A DNA stretch of 64,000 nt. Origin: Rugalucina vietnamica (taxonomy: Eukaryota > Mollusca > Bivalvia > Lucinida > Lucinidae). Below the pieces are notes generated by a model that saw only the letters and a list, made by a program, of their open reading frames with translations, was not told the DNA's origin and did no database searches. The stretch's first letter is position 1. Each line of letters begins with the position of its first letter. Both the position numbers and the translations under genes were made by a program. The stretch covers positions 33,937,621-34,001,620 of the forward strand of contig OZ024870.1 of NCBI GenBank assembly GCA_964017185.1, written 5' to 3'. This document shows positions 45,796 to 57,612 of the stretch, in pieces.

Positions 45796-47900
45796 TTTCG
45801 ACGTTTACTTGTGTTATTTAATCTTTATAAAATCATAAATAATAAAACGGATGTCGATCAGAATAAATCTAAATAGTTTCCACTGAAATAAACTTCAAAA
45901 TTGTCACAATACTATCACATCCGCACTCGATTTTCAGTCTGTCAATTAACTGAACCACATGGCTTGACGTCACTGCCGGTGTTAGGGTAAATAACGACGC
46001 GATAAATAAGTCGGGATGAAACACGGTAAGGAAACATGTACGTTGCTTTTCATTTGTGGCTGGGAGCCGGTCCGCCGAAACACACCTTATCCACGAAGAA
46101 ACCAGGATCGGATAGCGGAATAGAAAAGTCAATAAATATAAAGATCATCTGAATTTGAATCAACCAGGTACTCCATTGATACACGTGTAATATTAGTGTA
46201 ATATCAGATTAAAGCACACTTCCGGGGGCACACTGTCTTCTAAGCAAACACAAAGGCAAAAATATTGTGTATACCCTGCCCTGTCTTCCCTGACGTTCTT
46301 AACATGGCGCAGTAACATCGTGGGTCTACCCATGTGCGGATCAGACCCTTGAACTCCTGAAAGCGTGCTGTGGTTCTCTGTTCATGGTTGGTTAAGCTGT
46401 ACCACATATGGGCACAAACCTGAATATGACATTTGTGCATATACTGTGGCAGTTCTGACTAGGAATCCCTGTATCGGAATCTGAATAGTTTACTGGTGAC
46501 ACGCCAAATGACATTATTTCACCTGAGGTACACCGGGGATACATTATTGATACATTTATATTTTTACGCTTCTTTACGTAGTAGACTGCTCCACTGCGCA
46601 TGTGTCGGATTTTAAGATCCAATGACACAAGCGGACAGCTGCACGCCAATGTTTACATCCAAGGATTCGTGGATGTACTTGTATGAACTCAGACTGCATT
46701 GACTGACTCATGAATATAATGGCGTTTCTACTGATGTTCGTACAAATTTGTGTAACACGACGTTCACGTTCAGTTTGATTTATTTTGCGCTGAGCGATGC
46801 ATGTAGGTGTCAGGTTATTTGATTGTGCGCTCCCATGTTTGTATTTTCGAGAGTTTTAATATTTATTCTTTTTTCAAGTGATCCTCCTAAACTATTTTTT
46901 TTTCTTTCTCCACTGCGCAGTTCTGTTTTCAGAAGTTGATATGTGTGTTCCAATAAAAGTAAAGTACCTATGTGGCGTTCTGTGACGTACATTAACATGC
47001 GTTTACGTCAAGTGTGACAAAAATTCAGCCTTGATAAAAAATTTATAAAAATAACATTATTTATCGCACGTCAGTGAAAATAATATGATTTTAAAGCTTA
47101 GAACATGAGCATTTTAGTAATAGTATAGAATGTCTTGTTTTCTTGCATTACATTGTCTTTCTCTTACAATAAGGAAGATGACCCACTCAAAAACAACGCA
47201 AAAATCGCATGTGTGACATTTTTTCAGCCAAAAGTAAAGATTTATAAGAGTTAACTTTTCAAAGTTTTATAAATATTTCTGCATACATTTCAATCAGCTG
47301 TTTATGAGCATTTATTTGGTATAAAAATAGTCTTACTCGTTAAATTTGTGTAATAATCGTTTATTTTATTTTCAATTGCACCCTTGATTTTCGTCAAAGC
47401 GTGACACTTTTGGTACCGACAGTTTTTTAACTGCCAAAAATGGAAATGCGGTCCGAAGTTAAGTAAAATTATATCAGTGATATCTACATGTATTGTCATT
47501 ATCCCGCCGTATTTTGATGGGAATTGGTTAAAAAACTTCGGAGATATATGTTTTCAAACCTTTTTAGCAATGCGCTTTTGTTACGCGTGACACGCTGTTT
47601 TGGCGTAAAAAATGCATTTTATTTGTATCGTGTTATAATTTGCGCGATATTGTTGTTATGCAATTGTTCATGCGAAGCGGATTATTTTGATATATAAAAC
47701 ATAGATATTGAGCCGAAACTGAGTTTGTTATTGCGTTTTTACTGATACAGCAAGCATTATTTTAAAATTTGTACGAACTTTGCGCGTCACGTCAAACAAT
47801 TTTCTATTGGCTGGAACCATGACAACAAAGAATAAACAAGTTGGTGGCTGGCTGGCGTGTGATTGATAATGAACTCGCCAGAACGAAGCAGGCTACTTAC
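45796..47900. other. probable 5' flank/promoter region of the SLC7 gene
   Basis: CpG is somewhat more frequent at 45860-46100 than in the introns, as expected near a promoter, but no TATA box or initiator can be claimed. No coding region recognised; frames here are short and unlike any family. Confidence 0.35.
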
Positions 47901-48133
47901 GTAGTCGACGTCATTCCAGGCACAAAGGACGCATTCCGGTTGATTCGCAGTTGGTTGAATTCTTTCGCCCGGAATGTAACACCATGGTTCGAACTTGTAT
48001 GAGTGCCCTTTCCAACACTTGTTAAATCTCGATTTGAATGAATTAAGAAAGGTTGCATTTCCTTCGACTTCACTGACCAAGTTTAGCCCATTACGAAAAC
48101 TTTGCCCATGCATATACAGTGATTTTATTTCAT
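47901..48133 (-). CDS. candidate orphan exon (hypothetical)
   Basis: Minus-strand open block bounded by a good acceptor (AATTTTTACAG before 48133) and a consensus donor (TAC|GTAAGT, after 47901). It gives 77 codons after a split codon, ending in phase 0. Reads EIKSLYMHGQSFRNGLNLVS, EVEGNATFLNSFKSRFNKCW, KGHSYKFEPWCYIPGERIQP, TANQPECVLCAWNDVDY. PWCY plus a nearby cysteine pair is weakly kringle-like but the leading kringle cysteines are missing, so no function is assigned. No partner exons found. It lies upstream of the SLC7 start on the same strand and may belong to a different gene. Confidence 0.35.
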
Positions 48134-48163
48134 CTGTAAAAATTGAAAATTTCATTGAACAAA

Positions 48164-48285
48164 ATTTGATATTTTTAATATTTTTGCTCAAAACATTGAT
48201 TGTGGATACACGTTAGAACCGCCTCGCCGAGGCGGTTCTAACGAGTACCCACAATCTATGTTTTGGGTCACAAATAAGAAAAATA
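48164..48285. mobile_element. hairpin element family B, copy 5
   Basis: TTTGATATTTTTAATATTTT arms and a perfect 33-bp GC core palindrome around CGCCTCGCCGAGGCGG. Its edge is ~30 bp upstream of the acceptor of the candidate exon at 47901-48133. Confidence 0.88.
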
Positions 48286-49851
48286 GATATATACCCCTGT
48301 ATTAAACCCCGAGATTGCAAGCAAAAACCAAGGACCAAATAAGCTCAGGAGCTTATCGCAAGGTACAGTGATGGCATCATTTCCGCAAACGGTTCTCGTC
48401 AAAGGCTGTTCCTCGCAATACTATTTCATATATCAAAAAGGGCTTGACATGTATTTGTCAACAATTTATTATTCTTTCATATGCAAGTAAGATTTTTATA
48501 CTCGCACTTTCCGTCTGCATCCTGGAAGCCCAAATATAAGGGTCCCATGCGTCCCCATTTCCGCACACCTGTCCCCAATTCCACAAACGCAATCAGATCA
48601 GTAAAATTCACATACAAAGAAGTGAAGGAAACTCTTCTTCGTTTATAAAATGGTTGTAGAGAACTATGACAAGGCGCATCATAGTATAATACACTTCCGC
48701 TCAGGCTGCCTAAGACCTAACCAAATCAATGGATCATGTTCGACGAACAACGTTATTACAACGTATATTCCAGATTTTCACTGGACCTGATAACCAGGTA
48801 AAAACTTGTTTTTTCTTGATGGATTCCTGTTCTATAGGCATTGTCTTAAAGAATCTGACCGACACTCTTTCATCATTGAGGGTTTTTAGAAATTGAAGAT
48901 GGCGTCCAATATGTCTGCCAATACAGGATTTTCAACTATAATTATTATTAGTTATAATGATTTTAAATATGTTTGTGCATATTTTGTCATCAAATCATGG
49001 AGGATGATTAAAGGTGAAACTTCACTCGTTTTGAGAAGACACTGTGAACATCAAACTTTTCAAGATGGTATCCAAAATGGCCACCAGAAATCAAAATCAT
49101 TAGTAACAATGACCAAAAAGTAATTTCTGTATTTATCTTGAAAGTATGCAGTAATCACTGTCGGGAAACAAACTCCGTGTAAGCTATCATTTGCACATAC
49201 AACGGTGACGTCACAGAGAATTTTAACAGCTCGGACTAAACTTAAGTTTGGAAAATTTGTGGTACCGTTTGGATAAGTCATTTGTGAAATATTTTCAATA
49301 TCCTGTCATATGCAGCACACATGTTTGGTTGTATATCTGTAAAAACTTTCACAATTCATCATCTGGTTCGGAATCGTTAAAGTACCGAAGTATTCTAAAT
49401 GTTGGCAATTGTTTCAAAGAAAGAAAATATTGCTAATTAGTGATTATAATATGCCGCATATGATATGATATGTATAAATATGAAAATAGCAACGCGCGAT
49501 TTTCGAAATTAAGTACAGTGCGAACGCGCGCTCTGTTGCATGACGTCTACACAAACGATAGCATACACGGACTTTGTTTCCCGACACTGAGTAATGGTTT
49601 TCGTCAACGTTCTATGTTCGCCGCAACTTGACGTAAATTTTCACAAAGTCGATAAACCATGACACATAGGCCAAGGACATCACGTCAAGGTTGTAGAGTA
49701 TGTCAAGGACAACATCTAAGCACGGTTTCATGCGTACCGCTTTCATTACTACAGAGAAATATAGAACGAATTGTGGACGGACACTTGAACTCATATGCCG
49801 CAACCTGCAGATTAAACAAAACCCGTACATTTAACGCATATAAGCCTGTGC
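48286..49851. other. intergenic, nothing firmly identified
   Basis: Unique-looking sequence without a recognisable gene. Plus frame 49659-49880 and its antisense overlap; neither shows domain or splice support, and the plus frame runs into a MITE. Confidence 0.35.
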
Positions 49852-50012
49852 GTAAGCAAACCAACTATTTGGGTTTATGACCAGGTGTGACACAAACCAG
49901 GCTGTACAGTCACAGAATAAAGCTAGAAGCTTGAAACTTTGGATATACTGAGTAGAAGAGGAATTGTACTATCCGTGTGGCGAAAACAAAGGCTCTGGTC
50001 AGCTGTGCAAGA
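49852..50012 (-). mobile_element. hairpin MITE, TGAGCC family, copy 24 (truncated in the core)
   Basis: Left half from AAGCAAACCAACTATTTGGG to GCGAAAACAAAGGCTCTGGT, CAGCTGTGCA, then unrelated sequence; the second half is absent. Confidence 0.75.
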
Positions 50013-50477
50013 ATGTGTTCGTCAAATCCCTGCTCCCTAACCCCGCCCCCCCCCCCCCCAAATCTAGTTCTCCATAGATCCCTGAAAATAAATTACCCTT
50101 CCCCCCAGATCCCAAAAGCCCTGAGAGGCCCCCACAAAGCCTGGAGTAAGGATATGCACTGCTGTGCATACATGCACCTATTGTCTGTAGTAACAAAACC
50201 ATGCTGATCCATGCATTTTCAATTGTATTAAGACCGAGTAACATAATTCCTAGGTCGGCCCAACCATTTGTACAGAATTCCTCTTTTATTGCTTGGCGCG
50301 ACAGCGTCAAGCAATTGAAACGGAATGAGGATTTCTCCTCAATCTGTAGGGTTTTTCCTTCAACCTATCGGGTTTCCCTTTGACATCCAGGGGCCTGGTT
50401 CCAGTCGCAATATTTTGCTACACTTCTTGCATAATAAAGCAATTGAAGACGGAAACCAGACTTGCTCTCCGCCGTTT

Positions 50478-51840
50478 TTAGCTCACCTGAGCCAAAGGCT
50501 CATAGGTGAGCTTATAGTATACCCATGCTCCGGCGTCCGTCCGTCCGTCCGTCCGTCCGTCGTCCGTCGTCCGTCGTCGTTCACAATTTCAAAGATCTTC
50601 TTCTCTGAAACCACTGGGCCGATTGTTCTCATATTACACATACACCATCTACAGGTAGGGGGAAAGAATAATTGTGTTTTTTGTTTTGATCAGATAAGGA
50701 CTCTGGTTACTATGGTTACTTATGCTTCCCATAGACTTATAATGGAAAAAAGTGAAAATTGCCAGTTTTTGCTGTCTTGTTGGAGATATTTGAATTTTGT
50801 TTTTGCAGAAATGTTTATTGAGAGTCCTCTACGTTTCATATGACTTTTGTCCTAATCCTTCATTTTGTTTGGATGCAGGGGCCCCATATAGGGCAAAATT
50901 TCGAAAAACATTCAAAAATCTTCTTCTCAGAAACTGTCAAGGGTATTAAGCCTGTACTTTGTATACATGTTCCTGACAGTGGCCTCTACATAATTTGTGT
51001 TTTTTATTCCAGGCGGATAAGAACTCTGGTTGCTATGGCAACTTAAAGTTTCCATAGACTTATAATGGGAAAAGTGGAAATCAGCTATTTTTCCGCTAAA
51101 ATTGTAGACATTTGAATTTTGTTTTTGCAGAAATGTTTATTGAATATTGTTTGACGTTTCTTGTGAGTTTTGTCCTAATCCTTTAATTTGATTGGTTGCT
51201 GGGGCCCCATAAAGGGCAAAATTTTGAAAAAAAAACATTCAAAAATCTTCTCCTCAGAAACTGTCAAGTGGATGAATCCTGTACTTTGTATACATGTTCC
51301 TGACACTAGCCTCTACATAATTTGTAATTTTTATTCCAGTTAAATAAGAACTCTGGTTGCTATGGCATCTTAAAGTTTCCATAGATTATAATGGGGAAAG
51401 TGGAAATATGCTATTTTTCTGGTCCAATTGCAAATACTAAGTCTTGAGTTTTGTTTTTTCAGAAATTTTTATTGAATAGATATTTACATTTCACGTGACC
51501 TTTTTTCCTAATTCTTTATTTTGATTGATTGCTGGGGGCAAAATTTTGAAAAACATTTAATAATCTTCTCCTCAGAAACCGTCTAAGGCATGAAGCCTGT
51601 ACTTTGTATACATGTTCCTGACGGTAGTCTCTACATAATTTGTGTTTTTTATTTCAGTCAAATAAGAAATCTGGTTGTTATGGCAACTTGAAGTTTCCAT
51701 GGACTTATAATGAGAAAAGTGGAAATTGGCTATTTTTCTGGTTCAATCGCAGATATTTGAATTTTGTTTTTGCAGAAATCTTTATCAAGTAGTCCTCTAC
51801 ATTTTATGTGACTTTTGCAACTAAAATTGTTTCGTCACAG
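50478..51840 (+). repeat. four ~320-bp repeats with (GTCC)n head
   Basis: Begins AGCTCACCTGAGCCAAAGGC, TCATAGGTGAGCTTATAGTA (itself an inverted AGCTCACCT/AGGTGAGCT), then (CGTC)n at 50533-50570. The block TTTGCAGAAATGTTTATTGA recurs near 50801, 51122, 51458 and 51768 with CTTCTTCTCAGAAAC, GTACTTTGTATACATGTTCC and CCATAGACTTATAATGG. Non-coding. Confidence 0.75.
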
Positions 51841-52149
51841 TATTACTATGGCCCATCCCTTTTCTCATTAATATGCTCACTGCTTTTAAAGGATCTCAAT
51901 TTTATTTTCATTTACTTTAGTTCTAATTGTGCCAGTTCCAGATCATTGCTTACCTTTACCTTTAATCCAAATGGCGGATCCCATACGTTTTTTTTTTTTC
52001 TCCAAAAAATGTTAAGAGATCTCTTAAAAAGTGGGGATGTCTATTCTTTGTATACATGTCACTGATTCAAGCCTCTTTGTTGGAAGTGGTAGCCATTGCA
52101 TCATATAAAGAAGAATAGTTTTGTATAAGTTTGATTTTTAGTCCTTTTT
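51841..52149. other. intergenic, nothing identified
   Basis: Short stretch between two repeat blocks, without coding signal. Confidence 0.35.
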
Positions 52150-52400
52150 GTATATTTTCAGAAATGGAAAGAGAATCAGAAGAACTAAGAAGGGAAATGT
52201 AAAGACAACAGAGATAAGTATGACTAGTTAGGTGAATGTTTTACTTTGACTGAGGAGCTGGCCTCGTAAAAACAGAAAACAAAGACAATTACATGACGTG
52301 ACTGAGGAGCTGGCCTCAATTAAAATACAGAAAACAAAGACAAAGTGCAAGGTTCAGTATAACCTTGTCACTGTCAGAGTAAAGCTATTTGCAGAAATAT
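52150..52400 (+). pseudogene. degenerate copy of the Helitron 5' coding segment
   Basis: Repeats GACTGAGGAGCTGGCCTC twice, then GTGCAAGGTTCAGT...AACCTTGTCACTG, matching 53690-53940 but with frame-breaking differences and in-frame stops. It is a broken duplicate of the ORF at 53703. Confidence 0.7.
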
Positions 52401-52826
52401 AATGTGCAAGAAAATCTACAAACATATTTATCAAGAAATGATAATTAAATAATAACCTATCAGGCAAAGTACATTTTATTACTACTCAAGTATATTATAG
52501 ACTAAAGCTGAATATAGGTGATGCTCATTACAGAAAGAAAAGATCATAAATGGTCATGGTCTTGTCTATGAGATGCCTAAGTCTGTATAATAGATTCTAT
52601 GGATATTAGTAGTCTATCATTAGATGACAATTTAAATAAATAAATGGAAATATTTATCTTAGAGTATAAAAAAGTTGTGTAGTTGTTCAAAATTGGAAAA
52701 AGCAAGGCTCTGGAACTGATACAATAAGATTCCAAACCCTGTCTATAATATCACCAGAAAAGAAAGTGCAACACAAAATGAGCATCATTCCTTTGAGTGA
52801 TTGAGTGATTCTCAGATAGGAAACCT

Positions 52827-52886
<60 letters not shown>

Positions 52887-53700
52887 CCCGTTCTTTCAAT
52901 GAAAACTGATGTACACACAAGTGACAACTTTTGATCTGGGTCTGGGCTAATGTGATTTGTGTAGTTTTTTGCACAAGGTGGATAAAACTATGCTAGCTTT
53001 CTAAAACTTACTTTGAAATAGATATCTAATTCAAATATCATAAATTGAAGGGGTCTGCTAAAAATGTGTGAAGAAAAACTATTTAAGTTGCAACTGTAAT
53101 TACATAGATAAGATGATCTGGAAAGCACACTGTATATACCCTTTGCTGAGTACCATTTAAATGTACAAATTATATAATAATGTTTAAAGAATTCTGATGT
53201 TCGTATATATAACAAAATATGTTTCAAAGAAAGTAATAGAACATATTGGTAGTCACCTCCCCACCCCCAAATCTAGTTTGAGGGGATATGCTGTTTTGAG
53301 TCATTCCGTTATTCCGTACAGGCAATTTTTTTGTAGTATAGCTAACATGTAATATACATTTTTTCCAATTTGAACGAAACTTGGCCCATGCTAAAGGGAA
53401 TACATTTTGAAAAAATCTGAAGTAGAATTTTTAATTATCATTGAATATTTTGAAGGAGTGTGGCAGATATGTTTATGATGTGCAAGAAGAAGTGTACAGA
53501 GTTGTCAACATACTTAATATTTAGGCATTGCACCTACTGAATCATAAATTCATTGAACATGATTTTCTTTTCATTAGCATTTGAAACTGCATTTCAGGGC
53601 AATTATGTCACAGGTCAGGGAATATTAAAAACCTTGCTTGCAGCTAAATTCTTGTTAAAACACTTTCGTAATGAAACAAAATTGTGTATTTTCAGGTAAA
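52401..53700. other. intergenic or Helitron 5' flank, nothing identified
   Basis: Apart from the TC run at 52828, there is no recognised feature. If a Helitron 5' end (starting TC) exists, it would be in or left of this stretch. Confidence 0.35.
52828..52883. repeat. (TC)n microsatellite
   Basis: About 27 TC dinucleotides; gives an Arg/Glu-repeat minus frame that is not a gene. Confidence 0.95.
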
Positions 53701-53702
53701 GA

Positions 53703-54110
53703 ATGCCTAGAAGAAAAGATTGGAAGAAAGCTGCAGTGAAGAGGGGGAATGTGAATGCCAGTAGGGAGGTAAGTGAAAGAGGTAAGTATGATTTATGTAT
53801 GACTGAGGAGCTGGCCTCGTTAAAAACAGAAAACAGGGACATCTTACATGACGTGACTGAGGAGCTGGCCTCATTAAAAACAGAAAAAGAAGACATAGTG
53901 CAAGGTTCAGTTAACCTTGTCACTGAGAAAGGATATTTGAAAGGAAATTTGAAAAAATCATGTGACAGCAAATCTGATAGTATGGATACTGATATTAGTC
54001 AGTTTAAACAGGCAATTATTGATCTCAACAAGCTAATAGAAAATGTTAGCTCAAGTGTACTACCCAGGGAGCCAAAAGTCTCTATCTTGCCAAAAAAAGG
54101 TTGGAGGTGA
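53703..54110 (+). CDS. possible first exon / N-terminal segment of the Helitron protein
   Basis: 135 codons, starting MPRRKDWKKAAVKRGN: a strongly basic head, then TEELASLKTE twice and an acidic, coiled-coil-like stretch to the stop. Its last ~50 nt lie in the left inverted arm (LPREPKVSILPKKGWR). A potential donor AAG|GTTGGAGG at 54099/54100 ends one base into a codon and is phase-compatible with an acceptor ACGGTCAG before 57620, which would join it (SILPKK|D|FETVILE) to the large downstream ORF across a 3.5-kb intron. That splice is inference. No domain recognised. Confidence 0.5.
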   Translation: MPRRKDWKKAAVKRGNVNASREVSERGKYDLCMTEELASLKTENRDILHDVTEELASLKTEKEDIVQGSVNLVTEKGYLKGNLKKSCDSKSDSMDTDISQFKQAIIDLNKLIENVSSSVLPREPKVSILPKKGWR

Positions 54111-57100
54111 CATCTCCTGCTATAGTTGTTTTGAATGCATTTTTGGATAGCTCTGACCTTTCAAAAGAAGGTCTAAGTGGACTGCTCTGGAAATGTTTTT
54201 GGCGTGATGCTTTAATCAGACGGTATTTGACGTACTATTTGTTATACAGCTGAAATGCAGTACATAACTGTATTACCAACAGTCATATTTATAGTATGCT
54301 TCTTCATTATCGTATACTATCCTGATGCCATTTTATCTTGTCTGATTGCGACTGAGTATGTCTTACCCACGTATAAAGCTGTAAATGTGTCTTTTGAGTA
54401 AACTATGTGTCATCTTAAGGCATTGAATTACCCCACCCACTTAATGTATATGTTAAACTTTATGTGCAATTATGAGAATCAATATATTTTTATCAGTACA
54501 TTTTTATCAACAAATGTTGATGTCATCATTATTTTTATAACATTTTTATTGCTTTTTACTCTGTTTACATCCTTTTCAAAGTTTATTTACTCATGTAGAG
54601 ACAACACAATGATTTGTAAATGCGGAAAAAAGTCTGCCAAAATTAATTTAAGCAAAACTTGGCTTCTCATATTGCCATTTGAAGTGTTTGGGGCGGGTTA
54701 TCTATAGGACTTACCTTGCACCCTTAGAACAAATGCTCATGGATGCCAGTTTGGTCAGAGGATCACTTTAATGCCCATTTGTGTCACATAAAATCACAGA
54801 ATGCTCACACCCACCCCTAATAAGCAGAGGAAGTAATGTGTTACCCCTATATTACCACATGTATCTTGGCTACTGATAGACCTAGAGAGCAGAAATAGGT
54901 ATCAAATGATTGTTTTGACAATGCTCTGTAACCATGTAATCAAACTGACTTCCTGGTGTTTGAATATCAATGAGAGAACTTTATATAATAGAAAAAAAAA
55001 TCACATAAAAATGGAGTATACCAGCACAATTGCTTATACCTCAGCAGAGAGCTCAAAATTGGTATCAAATGATTGCTATGACAATGTTCTATAACCATGT
55101 TATAAGATATGTAAACAAGCTGGCTATCTTTATCTCAATTATTAAAGAGAACTTCAGATATTAGAGAAAAAATAACAGATAAATGAAGGGGGTATACCAA
55201 CAAAATTGCTGATATCTCAGCAACCAAAACATCTACAGAGCTGAAATTTATATCAAATGAGTGTTATTATAAAGTTCTATAATAATGTGATAAAATGCAG
55301 ACATAATTTGACTTTCTTGGTGTTCAAATATTGATGATAACTTTAAAAATTAGAGAAAAATCACAGAACAATGGAGGGGGTATACCTACAGAAACGTTTA
55401 TAGCTCAGCAACCAAAAGCCATAGAGAGCTGAAATTGGTAACAAATAATTGCGATGACAACCACAAAATATGATACATAAATAATCAGACTTTCGTGCTG
55501 TTCAAATATTGATGGAAACTTAAAATATTAGAGAAAACTTGCAGAAAATGGAGGGGTATACCTACGGAAATGTTTATATCTCGGCAACCAAAAGCCATAG
55601 AGAGTAGATATTTGTATCAAATGATTGCTATGACTATATTCTATAATCATGTAATAAGATATATAAATAAGCTGACTTTATTGCTGCCACAATATTTAAG
55701 AAAACTTAAGATATAAGAGAAAAATCATTGGCAAATGAAGGGGGTATAACAATAAAATTGAAAATATCTCAATGACCAAAACCTCTAGAGAGCTGAAATT
55801 GGTTTCAAAAAATTGCTATAACAATGTTTTATAATCATGTGATAAGAACCATAAAAATACTACTTTCTTGTTGTTGGAATATTGATGAGAACTTAAAATA
55901 TTAGATAAAAATTAAAAAAAATAGAGGGGGTATACCAATGGAAATGTGTATATCTCAGCAACCAAAAGCCATAGAGAGCTGAAATTAGTATCAAATAATT
56001 GCTATGACAATATTCTATAACCATAAAAAGATATATTAACAAGCTGACTTTCTTGTTGCTCAAATATTTAAGAAAACTTAAGATATAAGAGAAAAAATCA
56101 TTGGCAAACGAACGGGGTATACCAATAAAATTGAAAATATCTCAGTGACCAAAAGCTCTAAAGAGCTGAAATTGGTTTCAAATAATTGCTATAACAATGT
56201 TCTATAATCTTGTAATAGGAATCATAAATAATACTTCTTTCTTGTTGTTATCATATTAATGAGAACTTTAAATATTAGATAAAAAATCTCAGAAAAATAG
56301 AGGGGGTATACCAATGGAAACGTGTATATCTCAGCAACCAAAAGCCATAGAGAGCTGAAATTGGTATCAGATAATTGCTATGACAATATTCTATAACCAT
56401 GTAATAAGATAAATTAACAAGCTGACTGTCTTGTTGCTCAAATATTTAAGAAAACTTAAGATATAAGAGAAAAATCACTGGCAAATGAAGGGAGTATACC
56501 AATAAAACTGCTAATTTCTCAGTAACCAAATGCTCCAGAGGGCTGAAATTGGTATCAAATGATTGCTAGGATAATGTTCTATAACCATGTGCTAAGACAC
56601 ACAAACAATCTGACTTACTTGTTTTTCCAATATTGATAAAAGCTTTAAATATTAGAGAAAAATCACAGAGACATGGAGGGGTATACCAACCAAAATTTAA
56701 TAACTCGGCAACCAAATGTCCTAGAGAGCTGAAAATAGCATCGAATGATTGCCATGATAATGTTCTATAACAAATGATAAGATAAATGAATATTTCAACT
56801 ATCTTGTTGTTTAAATATTGATGATAACTTAAAATATTATATACAAATCACACAAACATAGAGGGGATATACCAACAGAAACGTTTATATCTCAGCAACC
56901 AAAAATCCTAGAGAGCTGAAATTGGTATCAAATGATTGATATGACAATAATGTACAACTAACTAGATACAATTGTAGTATTTCATAGCCGCTTGCTTTAA
57001 GGTGTGCATGATCCAGCCTATGGAACAATGAGAACTTACATCTGACATTTTATAGGAAATGGTAATCTGTCCATGGACTTGGTCATTATTATGATGAACA

Positions 57101-57612
57101 GATGTAAATTTATAAAGAAACTGAATGACAAAAATAAATATAAATACATGTATAATGTTTATGAGCACATCACATATTCATTTGTTCTTCAATGTCTCAC
57201 GAATCACTATGCATTTATTTAAATTTCATGATTCATAATATTATGTAAGTGGGTGGGGTAATTCAACATCATAAATACTAAAACAATAGCTGCAAAAGTA
57301 TGAATTAAAGAATATAATAAGATTACTGCTTTATCTGTGATTCCTAGCATTGCTCTAGACTAGAAAATTCAGCAGTTTATGATCTGAAACACAAAGGATA
57401 TGTTCATATATCTAGAAAACGTTTGTAATACGTAGGCAGCTCAAATAGCATGAAACAATGTGTAATTTAACCATCGTGCCAAAAAAATTTCGTGAGCAGT
57501 CCACCAAGGCCTTCAATAGGATGGCAAAGCCTAACCAAAATTGTATTCAAACCAACTATAGCAGGTGATGTCACCTCCTCTCCCCAAAACGGGGCTTGGC
57601 TCCCTGGGTATA
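54056..57612. mobile_element. 3.5-kb unit with ~370-bp inverted arms and internal satellite
   Basis: The left arm (about 54059-54450) and right arm (about 57240-57610) are inverted, diverged copies. Shared blocks are TACCCAGGGAGCC, GGAGGTGACATC-CCTGCTATAG, TGGACTGCTC and GAATTACCCCACCCACTTA. Inside is the ~190-bp array. The arms overlap the 3' end of the 53703 ORF and the 5' end of the 57568 ORF. Either a foldback element has inserted into the Helitron gene or a large intron has inverted-repeat edges. Confidence 0.65.
54671..56965 (+). repeat. ~185-190-bp tandem array, locus 2 (about 12 units)
   Basis: Same family as 5553-8105. The leader GCCATTTGAAG...CACCCTTAGAACAAATGC...CCTAATAAGCAGAGGAAGTA is shared, followed by units with TATCAAATGATT from 54900 to 56929 and alternating subtypes. 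Confidence 0.85.

Noticed and set aside
47787..48191. Full 134-codon minus ORF as a single-exon gene
   Set aside because: Its start lies in AT-rich sequence just downstream of a hairpin element; the splice-bounded internal part (47901-48133) is the more credible unit.
49999..50310. Minus ORF with a Gly-rich run
   Set aside because: Gly run comes from a poly-C tract; no domain or splice support.
52687..52974. Minus-strand ORF with Arg/Glu repeats
   Set aside because: Produced by the (TC)n microsatellite.
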